From positions 13,094,017 through 13,158,016 of the forward strand of contig NC_088307.1 of the NCBI RefSeq assembly GCF_032854445.1: 64,000 bases of DNA. The letters run 5' to 3'. Origin of the DNA: Liolophura sinensis. Lineage: Eukaryota; Mollusca; Polyplacophora; Chitonida; Chitonidae. The notes under the pieces are model-generated. The model did not search any database, was not told the origin of the DNA, and was given only the letters and a program-made list of their open reading frames with translations. Both the position numbers and the translations under genes were made by a program. Shown piece after piece: positions 11,300 through 22,244 of this stretch (the first letter of the stretch is position 1; every line of letters begins with the position of its first letter).

Positions 11300-13400
11300 C
11301 ACCTACATCTTCCCCGGAGAAATTTAAGCAGGCCTACCTCGGTCCGCCGAATCAGTTAGTTCAACGTCGGCGATGGCGATGTCACGCCGTCCCCAACGAT
11401 TCGCATCCTGACTCTCCTCGCTGGTTCGAGCCACACCACCCGTTGGAAGGACCGTTCTGTGCAGCAACGATGGAGGTTTACTTCGGTGTTTGTGCGAATG
11501 CACGCGGAATCCGTTAAAGAGAAACGTTCCACTCACGCGGGCGCAGGAGGCGAGGTTACAGCGGCACAAGACGAGTCTTCACATCTTTGTCAAGAAAAAT
11601 GTTTCTCATGTATAAAAGGGACGCATTTTCTTGGAGCACTATTCCTTCGTTTCGTTTCAGCCCTCGGCGATGCCACTGTGAGAGCCCTCGGGAAAACGAT
11701 AATAGAGCAGAAAAATGGCCTTGGTGGAGGCGCGGATCTTAGGCACACCCACGCAGCCGCCACCCGTCTCAACGTATCCCGTTCCAGTACCGTCAAAACC
11801 CCTAACGCGTTCAACCATGAGATGGCATTGATCCTCTGCGACACTACCCTCTCGGACGATGAGAAACCATACCTTTCAAAGGTACAGTGTGTTTCAAGAC
11901 CAATACGAAGCCGTACAGCAGCCAAGTCCCAAGATCCAGCCCGCTTGAGGGCTCAAGATCGCTAAAGGGAGGCGGAGATTTCAGAGAGCGTCCCCATCGC
12001 TTTACGTCGAAAGGCTGCTCTGCTTCCCCAGCGTATCAAAGTTCCTTTATGGGATGAACATACAGCGATCGATAGACGGTCCCCGAGTGAAACATTATCG
12101 ACATGTTAAACGACGCCTTGCGTGAAAGACAACAATTCCAACCCACGGGTCGGGAGGACTTCGCTCGCCGACTGAGAGCCATGGACATCCGACGGGACTG
12201 GGTACGCAACTGAACGTTAAGGGCGACACAGTGCGATCAAAAGATCGCTGGCGCGAGTGGGTGCGCAAAAAGATGGACCACCCCAGTCCAAAAAATTCTC
12301 TTGAACACCACGATCTCCACCCGCCCGTTCTCACCCTCCTGTCTTTCAATACACCACTCTTCTTGCCTCCCCGTATACCACGTCTTCTGCCTCTACAATC
12401 ACCACCGCCACCACCACCACGCCAACCCGGCGACTCACTGGGCTACAATAGCTGTGACACGGACTGTATCACTATGACCCTGACAGGTTGTTTGACCAAC
12501 ATTAACATCGTCTCACGCAGATGATTTAACGTTCAGTTTCGATTATGTGCAGCGGAAATACACCGTGCGATTTCGGGAACAACTAGGGCTCAGTTTCAGG
12601 CCGCGTCTGAAGCAGCTCTTGAAGTTGCCGCACAGCTGGCTGATGGGGCCGGTGGATCTGGTACATATCGGTGCCAATGATTTATAGCAACCATGCCCAC
12701 ACTGTACGTGTAAATGGAACACCGGTGAGTAACCTTTGAAACGACACGCTCTTGAGGGGAGAAGGCAGTTTTTGGCCAAAATCGATCGTTATGCCCAGCG
12801 CATGGTGAGGGCCAAGGTGGCCAAGGTGAAGGGCAAGCCTTTAAAACGGAAGCACCGACGCACCTCGACTCAACAAACCACCCTCCGCGCCGGATATTTA
12901 TAGCTAACGACATGGCTTTCCCCATCACGGAGTGTTGTCCTTCGGTGAACAGTGACTTTGATTTGTGGTCGCTGGGATGCCTACAGTCCTATCGTCAGCC
13001 TGAGCAACGTGGGGCCCGTAGAAGTTCTGATCACCCGGTGACAATTAGTTGGACTTGGCCAACACCATGTTGTATGTCAAGGCAAAAATCATCGACGAGG
13101 AAAGAGAGGTGTCGTAGGCCGGCAAAAGCGTAAGTTCGACCAACCTATGGCGGCATTCGCTGTAGTAAAAAGTCGACGTCTCCCTGAAAGACAAACACAT
13201 CACCGCTTCCACTAACATGTACCCGTGCCGTGCCTACCTTGAGACATTGTTGTCTTATGGCGGTACAGGGACACCCCCGAGATGTTAGACAGGACGGATG
13301 AGAGCAACACCGGCATTTTACAAACAGCTGCAGCTCACGACCCAAAGTGGGTAGGTAGACATGCTTGAGCGCCTGCACTGCCACATGTCGTCACCTGCTC
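11300..13400 (+). pseudogene. Capsid-region remains of the Polinton-like fossil
   Basis: Scattered blocks resemble structural proteins of Polinton/adintovirus-like elements. About 11,480-11,950 looks like the small structural-protein region. About 12,530-12,720 resembles a second structural protein. About 12,780-13,330 resembles the double-jelly-roll major capsid protein of the type often annotated F54H12.2-like in invertebrates (blocks such as LDLANTMLYVKAKI). The whole region is decayed. Assignment rests on recalled family motifs and not on a search. Confidence 0.65.
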
Positions 13401-13499
13401 AACAACGTGGCTGCTCAACAACGTGGCTGCTCAACGTCGTCACATAAAACGTGGCTGTGTGCGGGCAATGTTGCGTGTATTCCTTAAGGCAGCGGACAC

Positions 13500-14690
13500 G
13501 AGGTCGTCAAATGGACTCTATTGTACATACGTTTGATACGTCGTGCACGACATACTATTACGACTCAATGGTGTTCGATTGGGTGGACCGCAAGTTTGGG
13601 CTCCATTACCCGTTTGTATATCTTCGCCATGCCACAGATTTTCACATCCACGTGTCGGTCTTGGTTTGTCACTCTTTTGCCATAGCCGGAATTTCACAAC
13701 AACTTCTTCGTTTCACCGATGAGTGACTTGGAAGGGTCAGCGTCCCCTTGTCGCCCGGCTTGGGTGATGGCGTCCGCAAAAACTTGGAAGGCTCGCTCGA
13801 TCATATACTCCATTCCTTGTTAGACACGGGTCATAACCAACCCGTGAGGTTCCATTGCAGTAACGGGGTGGACAGCAGATGTTTCGTGCCGAACGTACTC
13901 CCGATCAACATTCGCCTCGAACAGAGCATGATGTCAATGGCCCATGTAAACTCCTCCAAGGTGAGGTCTGTGCCCTCCAGGCTCACGTCGGTGTTTTAAA
14001 TAAGGATGGGCATTCCGCAGTTCAGTTTGAGATGGACTGGGACGTGGATGTCACATTCGACGATTGACGCCAAACATCTGGCCTTTGGCGACAGCCTCCA
14101 CCAGCTGAGCTTGCGTCGTGGGCCTTTGCTGTGACGTGCTGTAAGGCGTTCTGGTGCAGGAAAGCGCGCAAGGCGTTTTCCTCATGCGAAGGAGCTCGCA
14201 CTCTAATATGGATTACACCTTGTACCCCTGGGACTGGACGTACGCCCCGTTGTTGTCCATTTCCCGGCGTAGGTCTTGGTGTGTCAACACTTGTCGGTCG
14301 TTGTAGCGTAGATCACCCTGGCGTGTATGATTCATGTGACAGCCGTGGTGGTAGTAATAGCAACCGTTGAACTGGAGGTGGGACATCCGTTAATATGGGC
14401 GAACCCGTCTTCGGGGAGTTTACGAACACCCATCCGTTTCTCCGTGTGGTTGAGCCCGTGGCGGATGGGTACCCCGAGCTGGTGCGACTGCCAGTCGAGC
14501 CATTTTTCAGCTAGATGCGTCGCTGTGCCGGAGGGAACGAACTTCTCCCCGTCACGGAGCTTACCTCCCCGTATGTGTGACCTCCAATTTACACTGGTGT
14601 ATAGGTTTAATGTGGCCTTCTCATGGGTCGTCTTAACTCGGTATCCACCAAAATGTCATTCGTCCTCTCTCATAAATCTCCTTATCCTTT
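13500..14690 (-). pseudogene. Protein-primed DNA polymerase B remains of the fossil
   Basis: Read on the minus strand, short blocks match the polymerase region of protein-primed family B DNA polymerases of Polintons. These include a NSGYGK-type block followed by a TNQDRHVDVK block near 13,600-13,700. More weakly conserved sequence continues upstream to about 14,690. Only part of a normal polymerase gene is present, and it is broken many times. Its orientation is convergent with the capsid remains. Confidence 0.65.
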
Positions 14691-16450
14691 AAACATTATT
14701 TTGATCACATTAAATAAATAAACCTCTCTATGGCAGAAGTACCTCCATGTTAGCAATTTTATCCAACCACCCAGTCTAACAAAACAATAATTTCAGACAC
14801 CGGGGTAGCAAAGCAATATTAATTATTAAGCCCTGTAATCGAGTTCTTGGCCAGAAGTAATTAAGGACTGATCTAGTCTTTACTGGACTGCTTGTTTGAT
14901 TAGTTAAATGTCGCTTTCAACAATATTTCTGTTGCATTGTGCCTCTGTAGCAATGTCTTTAGTACTGCCTCGCTACATGATCAGACAAGATGCTTAGTCA
15001 CCAGACAATTAGCTGAATACAGGGCTATCTCTTCGTTTCATGGTCAGTGCTAAGTGTAAAGTGAACTGGCCTTTAACCCGATTAGCCGCTAAGGACATTG
15101 ATTTGATCTGAGTGATTTAGGTAAACCACCAATATCTCGTAAATCCGTAACAAATTTCCACGCTTGACTCACAGGTTGGTATTCGTTTTGGGTGGAGGAC
15201 AAGTGGGCTTCAAAGAATGTACGGTGAGAGAAAATGTTGGTTCAAATGACTCAAGAGTTATACAACTGAGCTAATTCAACTCAGGAACCTGAGTCATATG
15301 ACCAGATGGGATCACCAGTCATGGAACGTATCTGGTTATATTCTAGCCAGATTTGGCTCGCTGGAAAACTTGCTTGACTCTTTCTTGACTCAGCTGATCA
15401 AGTAAAGTCGTATATCATAGCTCCTAAAGACTGCTGTCGATAGCTTACTGCAGGCAGTGACTGTGGCGTAGTTGAATGGCGTAGATCAGAAAAACAAAGG
15501 TATTCTTACATACATATAAGTGACGACAAACGTATAGTTTCGTATACCATTATAACTGGATGACCACCTCGTCATGCCTGCTGTGGTCTCAACTCTGTAT
15601 CATGCGCATGCTAACGTATTGACTGTAGAATGGGTAATCCATATTATCTTTTATGTTTATTGTGTTCCAGTGACGAGTTGTAATTACATTTTCATTTCGA
15701 TTTTCTCACTAATTTATAAAATCATTCCTTGTTGCATTGTGTGTTGCACCATAAAACTGTGACTCCGTAAAGAAAATGGCAAAAATACCATTCTCCAACT
15801 GTTGTCTGAATGGGCACAAGAATGTTGGCCATAACCCACCAATGATCCTCCCTTTTAGTGAAACATCCTATTGTTTTTGGAAATGCTGCATATATTCTAT
15901 CCTTTAAGAGATGCAGCAAGTTTTCTATCCTCTTAAAAATGCTATATTGCAACAAATAACATTGAAAGATGGGCATATCAGGTGTGCAGCTGTGCTACTT
16001 TTAATCCATTACTCTATAGTGCCTTTTCAAGCCAATAGTGTTGTTTCCCCGAGCAGTAGAAATAAATCCGTGGTTAAAGTGAAATTGCCTTTCATTTATT
16101 CCCCTAGAACATTCCTTGTGCCTTGCCAATATCACTGAAAACTGTAAACCGCTAATTTTTGCATGATTTCGTCATAAAGTTCGTACTTTATACATACCTT
16201 CTTAATTCTTTGGCGGTTTGTGTCAAACGGCGTTTTGAGAATTCGCCTTGCGATTGTTCACTTCATTGATGGCTGGTGTAATAACGCCCGATGCGATGCA
16301 TAAATTCAGTACGGTTTTAAAATTCTCAAAATGAATGTATCTAATCTGTTACATGTGTTCTGGGCTTCTCTCTCATTACATGTATCACACACCGGAAACA
16401 GTCTTTATTTAACTCGGAGACAACACATTTATATTCTATTTGATTTTTTT

Positions 16451-16690
16451 TTTGATTGTTGTTTTACGCCGTACTCAAGAATATTTCACTTATACAACGG
16501 CGGCCAGCATTATGGTGGATGGAAAACGGGCAGAACCCAGAGGAAACTCACGGGAATCCGCAGGTTGCTGGTAGGCCTTCCCACGTACGGCCGTAGAGGA
16601 AGCCAGCATAGGCTGGTCTTGAACTCACAGCGACCGCATTGGTGAGAGGCTCCTGGGTCACTACGCTGCACTAGCGCGCCAATAGGCCCC
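16451..16690 (-). mobile_element. SINE family A, full length
   Basis: Read on +, it runs from tttgattgttgttttacgcc through the ggcggccagcatta and ccgcaggttgctgg blocks to the tRNA-like head complement (cactagcgcgccaataggcccc region). It is moderately diverged. It lies in the intron 5' of the copy 2 coiled-coil exon and is absent from the matching intron of copy 3, so it inserted after the duplication or was lost there. Confidence 0.93.
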
Positions 16691-17006
16691 TATTCTGTTT
16701 GACGCTGAATGGGTATATAAGTGCATTAAACCAGGAGAATGCAGATACAAACCACTTTACTAGGTGCATGACAACCCTCCTGACTTAAAGCCACAGTCTG
16801 TCTACTGTGATTTGAATTCGAGCACTTGTTGAACACAAAACTATAGACAAAACATGAAAACACAGATGATATTTCTCTTTGTTACATGAATCAAAGCTTT
16901 TACACATTAGAAATAGAGAGAACATAAGCTGAAGCCATGGACAGTTTAAGCTCCTGGAAAAAATTCCCTTGAGGCTGTCAGAAAAAGACATTCAAGCACC
17001 AGTTTA

Positions 17007-17188
17007 AGGGCTCGGGAGGGGCGCCTTACTTTCCTTCGGTAAGGCCCCCGAGTGAAGCAACACTAGATAAAAGAGCGGTGGAAATCCGTCCTGCAACAAG
17101 GAGGCACATTACATGCACTCTAAGGACCCCTTCCTCGTCATATGACTGAAAACTTGTTAAGTACGACGTTAAACCCCAAGCACTCACT
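17007..17188 (+). mobile_element. SINE family B inserted in a TRIM copy 2 exon
   Basis: The 3' part of family B (ctcgggaggggcgccttact through gtacgacgttaaaccccaag and cactcact) splits the 231-nt coiled-coil exon of copy 2. Exon sequence ends just before it (gacattcaagcaccagttt) and resumes just after (ggaatgtgcagccag). This matches the uninterrupted exon at 38,585-38,815. Confidence 0.93.
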
Positions 17189-17660
17189 TTGGAATGTGCA
17201 GCCAGTAATAAAGACCTAGGAATGCAGTTGGGGGAAACGCAGTCAACACAACGGTCGTGTCAAAAGTTAATATCTTGTCCTGAGGTGGAGTTTTTACAGG
17301 TAAATAAAAACTGTACCTATGTGTAATTGTTACACTTAGACAGAGTACGGGCTAATATTATATGACTTTGCACTGTTCAGTTTTAAGGCGATTTTTCATA
17401 TGATATAATCAATCTTTACCTGCTCCTGTATTTTCCATACGTTTTTCACACTTCTTAACTAGAGATGTGACTAAATTATCCATAATTGAGCAACAGCAAG
17501 ACAAATAGGAAAACTAAACCTACACGCTTGTCGTCTATAAGTGTAACAGAAATCTTTGAAAAAGTATATGTAGAGAATTGTTGTTTATCAATACTTTCTC
17601 TGAGGATAATACTGAAAATAATTGGAAGCCTTTGAGAAATGGAAAATTCATAAATATCAG

Positions 17661-17845
17661 TGGTCGCTGTCATGCTGGCTTAATCTCCAGCCAGACTTGG
17701 GAAGGCCTGAGAGACACCTCCGGACGGCGTGGTCGTGGGTTTCCCACGGGCTGTGCACGGTTTCCTCCCACCATGATGCTGGCCGGCGTCGTATAAGTGA
17801 AATATTCGTGAGTATGCCTTAAAACAGCAATCAAATAAATAAATA
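17661..17845 (+). mobile_element. SINE family A, truncated
   Basis: Head-first orientation, starting within the body (gtggtcgctgt) and ending with caatcaaataaataaa. The body shows gtcgtgggtttcccacgggc and atgctggccggcgtcgtata. It lies in the copy 2 intron after the coiled-coil exon. Confidence 0.9.
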
Positions 17846-18006
17846 TCATTTTGGAAAGCACTAGTGAAGCCCTTAACCAAAATAGTGTAAACCAACTCCG
17901 TTTCATGGTCTGATTTGAATTATACCACTCTTGAAGGTAATTTTAGATCCAAAATTTAGGTTTACTTGTCTGGTGACAACAAATTTTTGATTTTTTCTGA
18001 TTTCTT

Positions 18007-18120
18007 TTAACTGGAGTTTTACGACATACTCAAGAATATTTGACGTATACGACGTGGGATGAAACTGGGCAAAGCTTGAAGTAAACCCTCGACCATCCGC
18101 TGGTTTCTGCAAGACATTCT
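18007..18120 (-). mobile_element. SINE family A fragment at the SPRY breakpoint
   Basis: Diverged family A sequence (ggagttttacgacatactca through accatccgctggtttctgca) lies directly against the truncated SPRY exon of TRIM copy 2. The 23-nt and 134-nt exons and the first half of SPRY are missing at this junction. Confidence 0.8.
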
Positions 18121-18934
18121 CATGTGCATGTACTTGTGATGAAGTACTGCAATGGTAAGGACAGGTGTTATAGTGACTGTGGTGGTGATGTCACACCCAC
18201 CTATGTACAAGACAGACCTCACACAGGGCCTCAACACCTCGGTCTGTTTTTGAGCTGTGATTACAGATCACTGGCAGTTCTAGACCATGATATTAAGCAG
18301 GTGATGTTCACAGTCAAAGGTTAAAATCTCTCTGATCCACTGGTGCCATTTGTTGAGTTTACCACAGTAAAATCGGCTTCTGCTTGTCTTGTAACTGGTA
18401 CCTCTCTGACGCTACCTGGAGTTGTCAGTGACATATTCATCACGATGTAGCTACTAGATTCTGATCAAGTATCTAGTTATAATTAAGTCTTATACTGCGT
18501 ATCAGGTAAACCGATAATAATGAGTTTTGAGACTTGGCCTATTATCTTGTTATCTTGTCGGTTTTCCCCTGTCTAGATATATGAGTATATATTAATTATT
18601 ACCAATAATTATCTTATTAATGTCATGCACCCAGAGCTGTTCATTTCAGAGGATCACGAGGTGTTCACGTGTGACATATTAAACCAACATCAGTGTACGA
18701 TGACATGTGATATGTCATTAATGATTTGGAAACAGAAATTGCTCAGTTAGTCATAGTTAAACTGTAATTTTTGTGTCGCATATTTTAATGAGTGTATTTG
18801 AACTGCTGCACACAGTACACGTATGAAGAGTCAGTTAGTCGTTCTCTGTGAGGATCAGTCAGTCGGTCATTTTTTGCACATCTGATCCTTTTTGATCCTA
18901 CCCACCCCTCAGCCCCACCCCCGGGGTCTACCCG

Positions 18935-19030
18935 ATTTCCTCTGAGAATAATACCGACTGCCATCGTATAGTTGAAGTATTCTTATGTACGGCGTAAAAC
19001 ATCAAACAAATAAATGAATAAATAAAATAA
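18935..19030 (+). mobile_element. SINE family A tail fragment
   Basis: Sequence from about ctgagaataataccg to acggcgtaaaacatcaaaca and aataaatgaataaataaa matches the 3' end of family A in head-first orientation, diverged. Confidence 0.75.
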
Positions 19031-19810
19031 AGCTGCAAAAGCAGCCATGCCAAGGTTCAAGCAAGTATTTCCACCCGGTTACCACCGGTTAGCTTATTGG
19101 TGAATTGAGGTATGTACATTATACCTCAATATAAATATAAATCAGCAAAGTATAGAAATAGGCCTTTGGACAATTTTTGATAGCTTCCAACTCCTGTGTC
19201 TTCTAACACAGTTCAACGATTTACAGCCTGCAAACAGTACATATATAGCCGCTTTCACTTATTTTCAGTTATAACTGCAACAGTTTTGTGCCATATGTAA
19301 TCTGCAAGTGTGGAGCAAATTTCGCTTTATTTCTGCTTTAATCGGAATTTGCGACACAGTATACATCTCTTTAAAAAATAAGAGCAGATTAGTGAAGAGA
19401 ATATCAAACTGTATGTAGGGTAATATGTTTAGAATATTATTATCAATTCAATTCTTTTTAAGTGACATCACTTCTTCATTTGTATTGCATACATTTTTTT
19501 TTTCTTTCCAAATACCTTCCAAGAACACTTTTTACGGGTGCTAAATTTGAAGTGAATCAGACACGTGGTTCTGGAGAAAATGAATGGCTTGAACCTTTGA
19601 TAAGTTGACCACATTGTTAGTAAAACTAGTACATACTGATAGTATGCAAAGACATGTTTGAAGTGAGTATGTGTCTGATTTACTAATGATGTGATCTAAC
19701 TGATATATGGTATATGGTATGAACAGATAAACATCACGTGCTCATTGTTGAACAATACCACATATAGCCCTGAAGCATTCTTATTGTGTTTGTATCTGTG
19801 ATGTGATTGG
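19031..19810. other. No gene seen
   Basis: AT-rich sequence without open frames of note or recognised repeats. A stub of a family A tail (gattggtgttttacgccgtg) follows at 19,806-19,825. Confidence 0.6.
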
Positions 19811-19868
19811 TGTTTTACGCCGTGTGTGTGTGTATATATATAGAGAGAGAATCACAATATGTACTTTG

Positions 19869-19900
<32 letters not shown>

Positions 19901-19902
19901 CT
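19806..19902. repeat. GT/TA/GA microsatellite grown from a SINE stub
   Basis: The family A stub gattggtgttttacgccg passes directly into gtgtgtgtgtatatatatagagagag. After a short gap comes a pure TA run (about 19,870-19,898). The TA run reads as a YIYIYI tail on an overlapping minus-strand frame, which is an artefact. Confidence 0.9.
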
Positions 19903-19904
19903 GA

Positions 19905-20240
19905 TTGTATGACAAATTGAAGCCTTTGGGATGCATCATCTCCCAGGTCAGAAATAATGTTAAAACTTATAAATCTATTCCTCGAATAATCACAGAAAGT
20001 GGGTGCAGACGTCAAGCCTCCAAATTTACAGTTCAAAAAATGTCCCCTTTCGACAAGGTAACACCTGACATCTTCCAGTCCACAAACCGTTGCTATGACG
20101 ACAAATACATGTAACATCGTCGAAACACAAAGTGACATGACTAATTCCTGAAAATGCTTCCCTCTCGCGTCGTATTGCCAGAGTTTCTGCACATCCCTGG
20201 ACTTGTATCTGCAAAAGTATAAAATGGTTGTGGCCATAAC
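19905..20240 (-). pseudogene. 5' end of a second TLR-like gene (fragment)
   Basis: On the minus strand, from a start at 20,117 (MLHVFVVIATVCGLEDVRC) or an upstream in-frame Met, the frame encodes a signal-peptide-like hydrophobic stretch. An LRR N-terminal block (LNCKFGGLTSAPT) follows. This closely matches the start of the TLR at 22,245-24,694 (LNCKFGGLTSVPT). Similarity continues upstream: the gtccctgg and ggcaaaagagtaaaat-type motifs near 24,760-24,790 recur near 20,195-20,222. After about 70 residues the match ends in a TA microsatellite, with no LRR body or TIR downstream. It is best read as a duplicated gene start, truncated. Confidence 0.75.
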
Positions 20241-21007
20241 ACAGTCAGTACAGCCCAATATTCTACTACTTATTCTGTCTCAGTTCTGAGGTCATCCAAT
20301 GCAAAACAACAATTCTGTTAAGGTGATTAATGTAGGACAGTGATAGGCATCCAGTCATGTTCATTTAGTTTAATATACGTATACATAAAAGTTGAACACG
20401 TAAGTGTGTTCAGTTTCTACAAAAGGACGAAGAACAAAAACTCAATACCACTATAAATTTAAAGACTCACTTACATCATTACTTCGTCTTCTCTTTATTA
20501 GTTCTAAAATTATTCTTGACCTTCGATGTCTAAACGAGTTACATGTAATATAAAAGACGACATAGTAAAACAACAGCAGCAACGCCAGTGTAACAGTTGG
20601 CAAATGGACTTCTATGGCTACACATTCTCTGAACAAGGCATGTTACCGTCTGTGGCATGACCGGCTATTGGTCTGAATTTCTGCCAGCTAACGCAACAGT
20701 CTCCACACAATTGCCACACACTTACAAGAATGTCAAATTGGACCCGTCACAGGCTTGTGATAAGCCAATAGCAGTATGGTCACAGCTGAACGAAGCCATC
20801 AGACGATTACCAGAAATCAGTTGTTCTTCAAACCTGTCATAGCTTCCATCAATTCACACTTCTCGGAGGACGAAGAAGTAGAAGATATAACATGCACCCT
20901 TCCATGAAACAACCGTGACGTTCAGCACCTAGTATATCCGTCACGCAAGCGAAAGCTCACCAGACTTTTTATTTATGCGAGTGATTGATTCATTTATTTC
21001 ATTGACG

Positions 21008-21331
21008 TTTTACGTGTTTTTTTTTTTTTTGATTGGTGTTTTACGCCGTACTCAAGAATATTTCACTTATACGACGGCGGCCAGCATTATGGTGGGTAGA
21101 AACCGGGCAGAACCCGGGGGAAACCCACGACCATCCGCAGGTAGCTGTCAGACCTTCCCACATACGGCCGGAGAGAAAGCCAGCATGAGTGGACTTGAAC
21201 TCACAGCGACCGCATTGATGAGAGACTCCTGGGTCATTACGCTGCGCTAGCGCGCTAACCAACTGAGCCACGGAGGCCCCTTTACGTCGTACTCAAGAAT
21301 ATCTCACTTATACGACGGCTGTCAGCATTAG
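21008..21331 (-). mobile_element. SINE family A nested in an older SINE A copy
   Basis: A full-length, little-diverged family A SINE (about 21,029-21,280) sits inside an older family A tail. The tail starts at about 20,994 (atttcattgacgttttacgt) and resumes at 21,281 (tttacgtcgtactcaagaat). The 7-bp tttacgt at 21,009-21,015 and 21,281-21,287 is the likely target-site duplication. The insertion is therefore the younger of the two. Confidence 0.92.
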
Positions 21332-22139
21332 GCTGCGAACCCAATTTTTGTTTGAACCCATGATGATTATATCATTAGTGAGATTTCCAGCATGTGGTAT
21401 GTCTAAGAGAACTTCGATGGCGTGTTGAAATTCTTGAGCAGTTGAATTAGTTTCAAAGTAAAAAAGTTAAAGTTGTGAAAGCGGAATTCTCTTTAATGAC
21501 TCTTTTGAAAACATTGAAATAAACACTGTATACTGTTTTGATAAAAACACATTTGAGTACTGTACATAATTATAAGGAATGGCACATTCCTTTTGTTTCT
21601 GACTTTTGTTTATCACGACATGACTGTTCACATTTCTCGTACAAGCCCATATCTCACTGTAGAGGACAAATGTAGTGACCAGAGTTATGACGACCGGTGA
21701 CAGTATACTGTGACAGGGTAGGATGTCATATTGATGCGCATTGATTTTCTTCACAATTTATGTAGTAAATTTGTCCACTTCATGACCAAAATATGTTTGC
21801 CCTAACTTACGCCAGGTACAGTGCCATACCAGCACATGCAGCTTACACTTTTCTCTACAACATATCAAAAAATCAACCTTGGATGACCACCATTTTTGAG
21901 CTATAGTTGCTGGAAGTGAAGCCCTAACAATTTGTAACCTTGTTAGGGTAAAAATGTTTTCACTTCTATCCAAAAGGGACAAAACTCTGATATATTTCAA
22001 CAAGGTGTAAATAACCAGTGCTGAAATTTAAAAGTGCAACAACAACCTAAAATATGTATGTGCATATAGCAGTATTACCGAGTCAGTTTTCATTCATTCT
22101 TCAGTTCGTAGGCAAATCTTGTACCCAATTGCTCATGTG

Positions 22140-22215
22140 TAGCCTATATGCACACATCGAATGACTCCTCGTCTTCTTGTGACTGAACACTTGTTAAATA
22201 GGACATAAAACCACA
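22140..22215 (+). mobile_element. SINE family B tail fragment
   Basis: The stretch with cgaatgactcctcgtcttct, then gactgaacacttgttaaata and ggacataaaaccacaagca, is a degenerate family B 3' end. It lies just downstream of the TLR stop codon. Confidence 0.65.
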
Positions 22216-22244
22216 AGCATGCATTAATAGTATGTGCACATCAC

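Larger units (their letters stand above)
10040..14700. mobile_element. Polinton/adintovirus-like fossil (decayed)
   Basis: A GC-richer block contrasts with its AT-rich surroundings. It holds remains of a virus-like element: capsid-type sequence on the plus strand (about 11,300-13,400) and protein-primed family B DNA polymerase sequence on the minus strand (about 13,500-14,690). This convergent arrangement and the gene pair fit Polinton (Maverick) or adintovirus-like elements. The left 1.2 kb (10,040-11,300) is similar in composition, but I cannot assign it. No terminal inverted repeats or target duplication were recognised, so both ends are approximate. The element is old and badly broken, with more than ten breaks across its genes, and no gene looks whole. 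An integrase was not seen. Confidence 0.75.
14870..18790 (+). pseudogene. TRIM/B30.2 copy 2, multi-exon pseudogene
   Basis: This segment is a decayed duplicate of the TRIM locus. 14,880-15,250 resembles 36,540-36,830, and 15,500-18,000 follows the introns of copy 3 (37,200-39,640). The 231-nt coiled-coil exon survives at about 16,886-17,299 with its GT donor. It carries a 180-bp SINE inside, and its acceptor AG has become ATG. The 96-nt, 23-nt and 134-nt exons are missing. The SPRY exon is represented by its 3' half at about 18,127-18,450, entered through a SINE fragment, and has an in-frame TAA at 18,322-18,324 where copy 1 has a leucine codon. No RING or B-box exon is present. Non-function is clear. 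Confidence 0.9.

Noticed and set aside
19869-20258. 129-residue minus-strand protein
   Set aside because: Only the part from about 20,117 resembles a TLR start. The C-terminal YIYIYI is a TA microsatellite and the N-terminal extension has no support.
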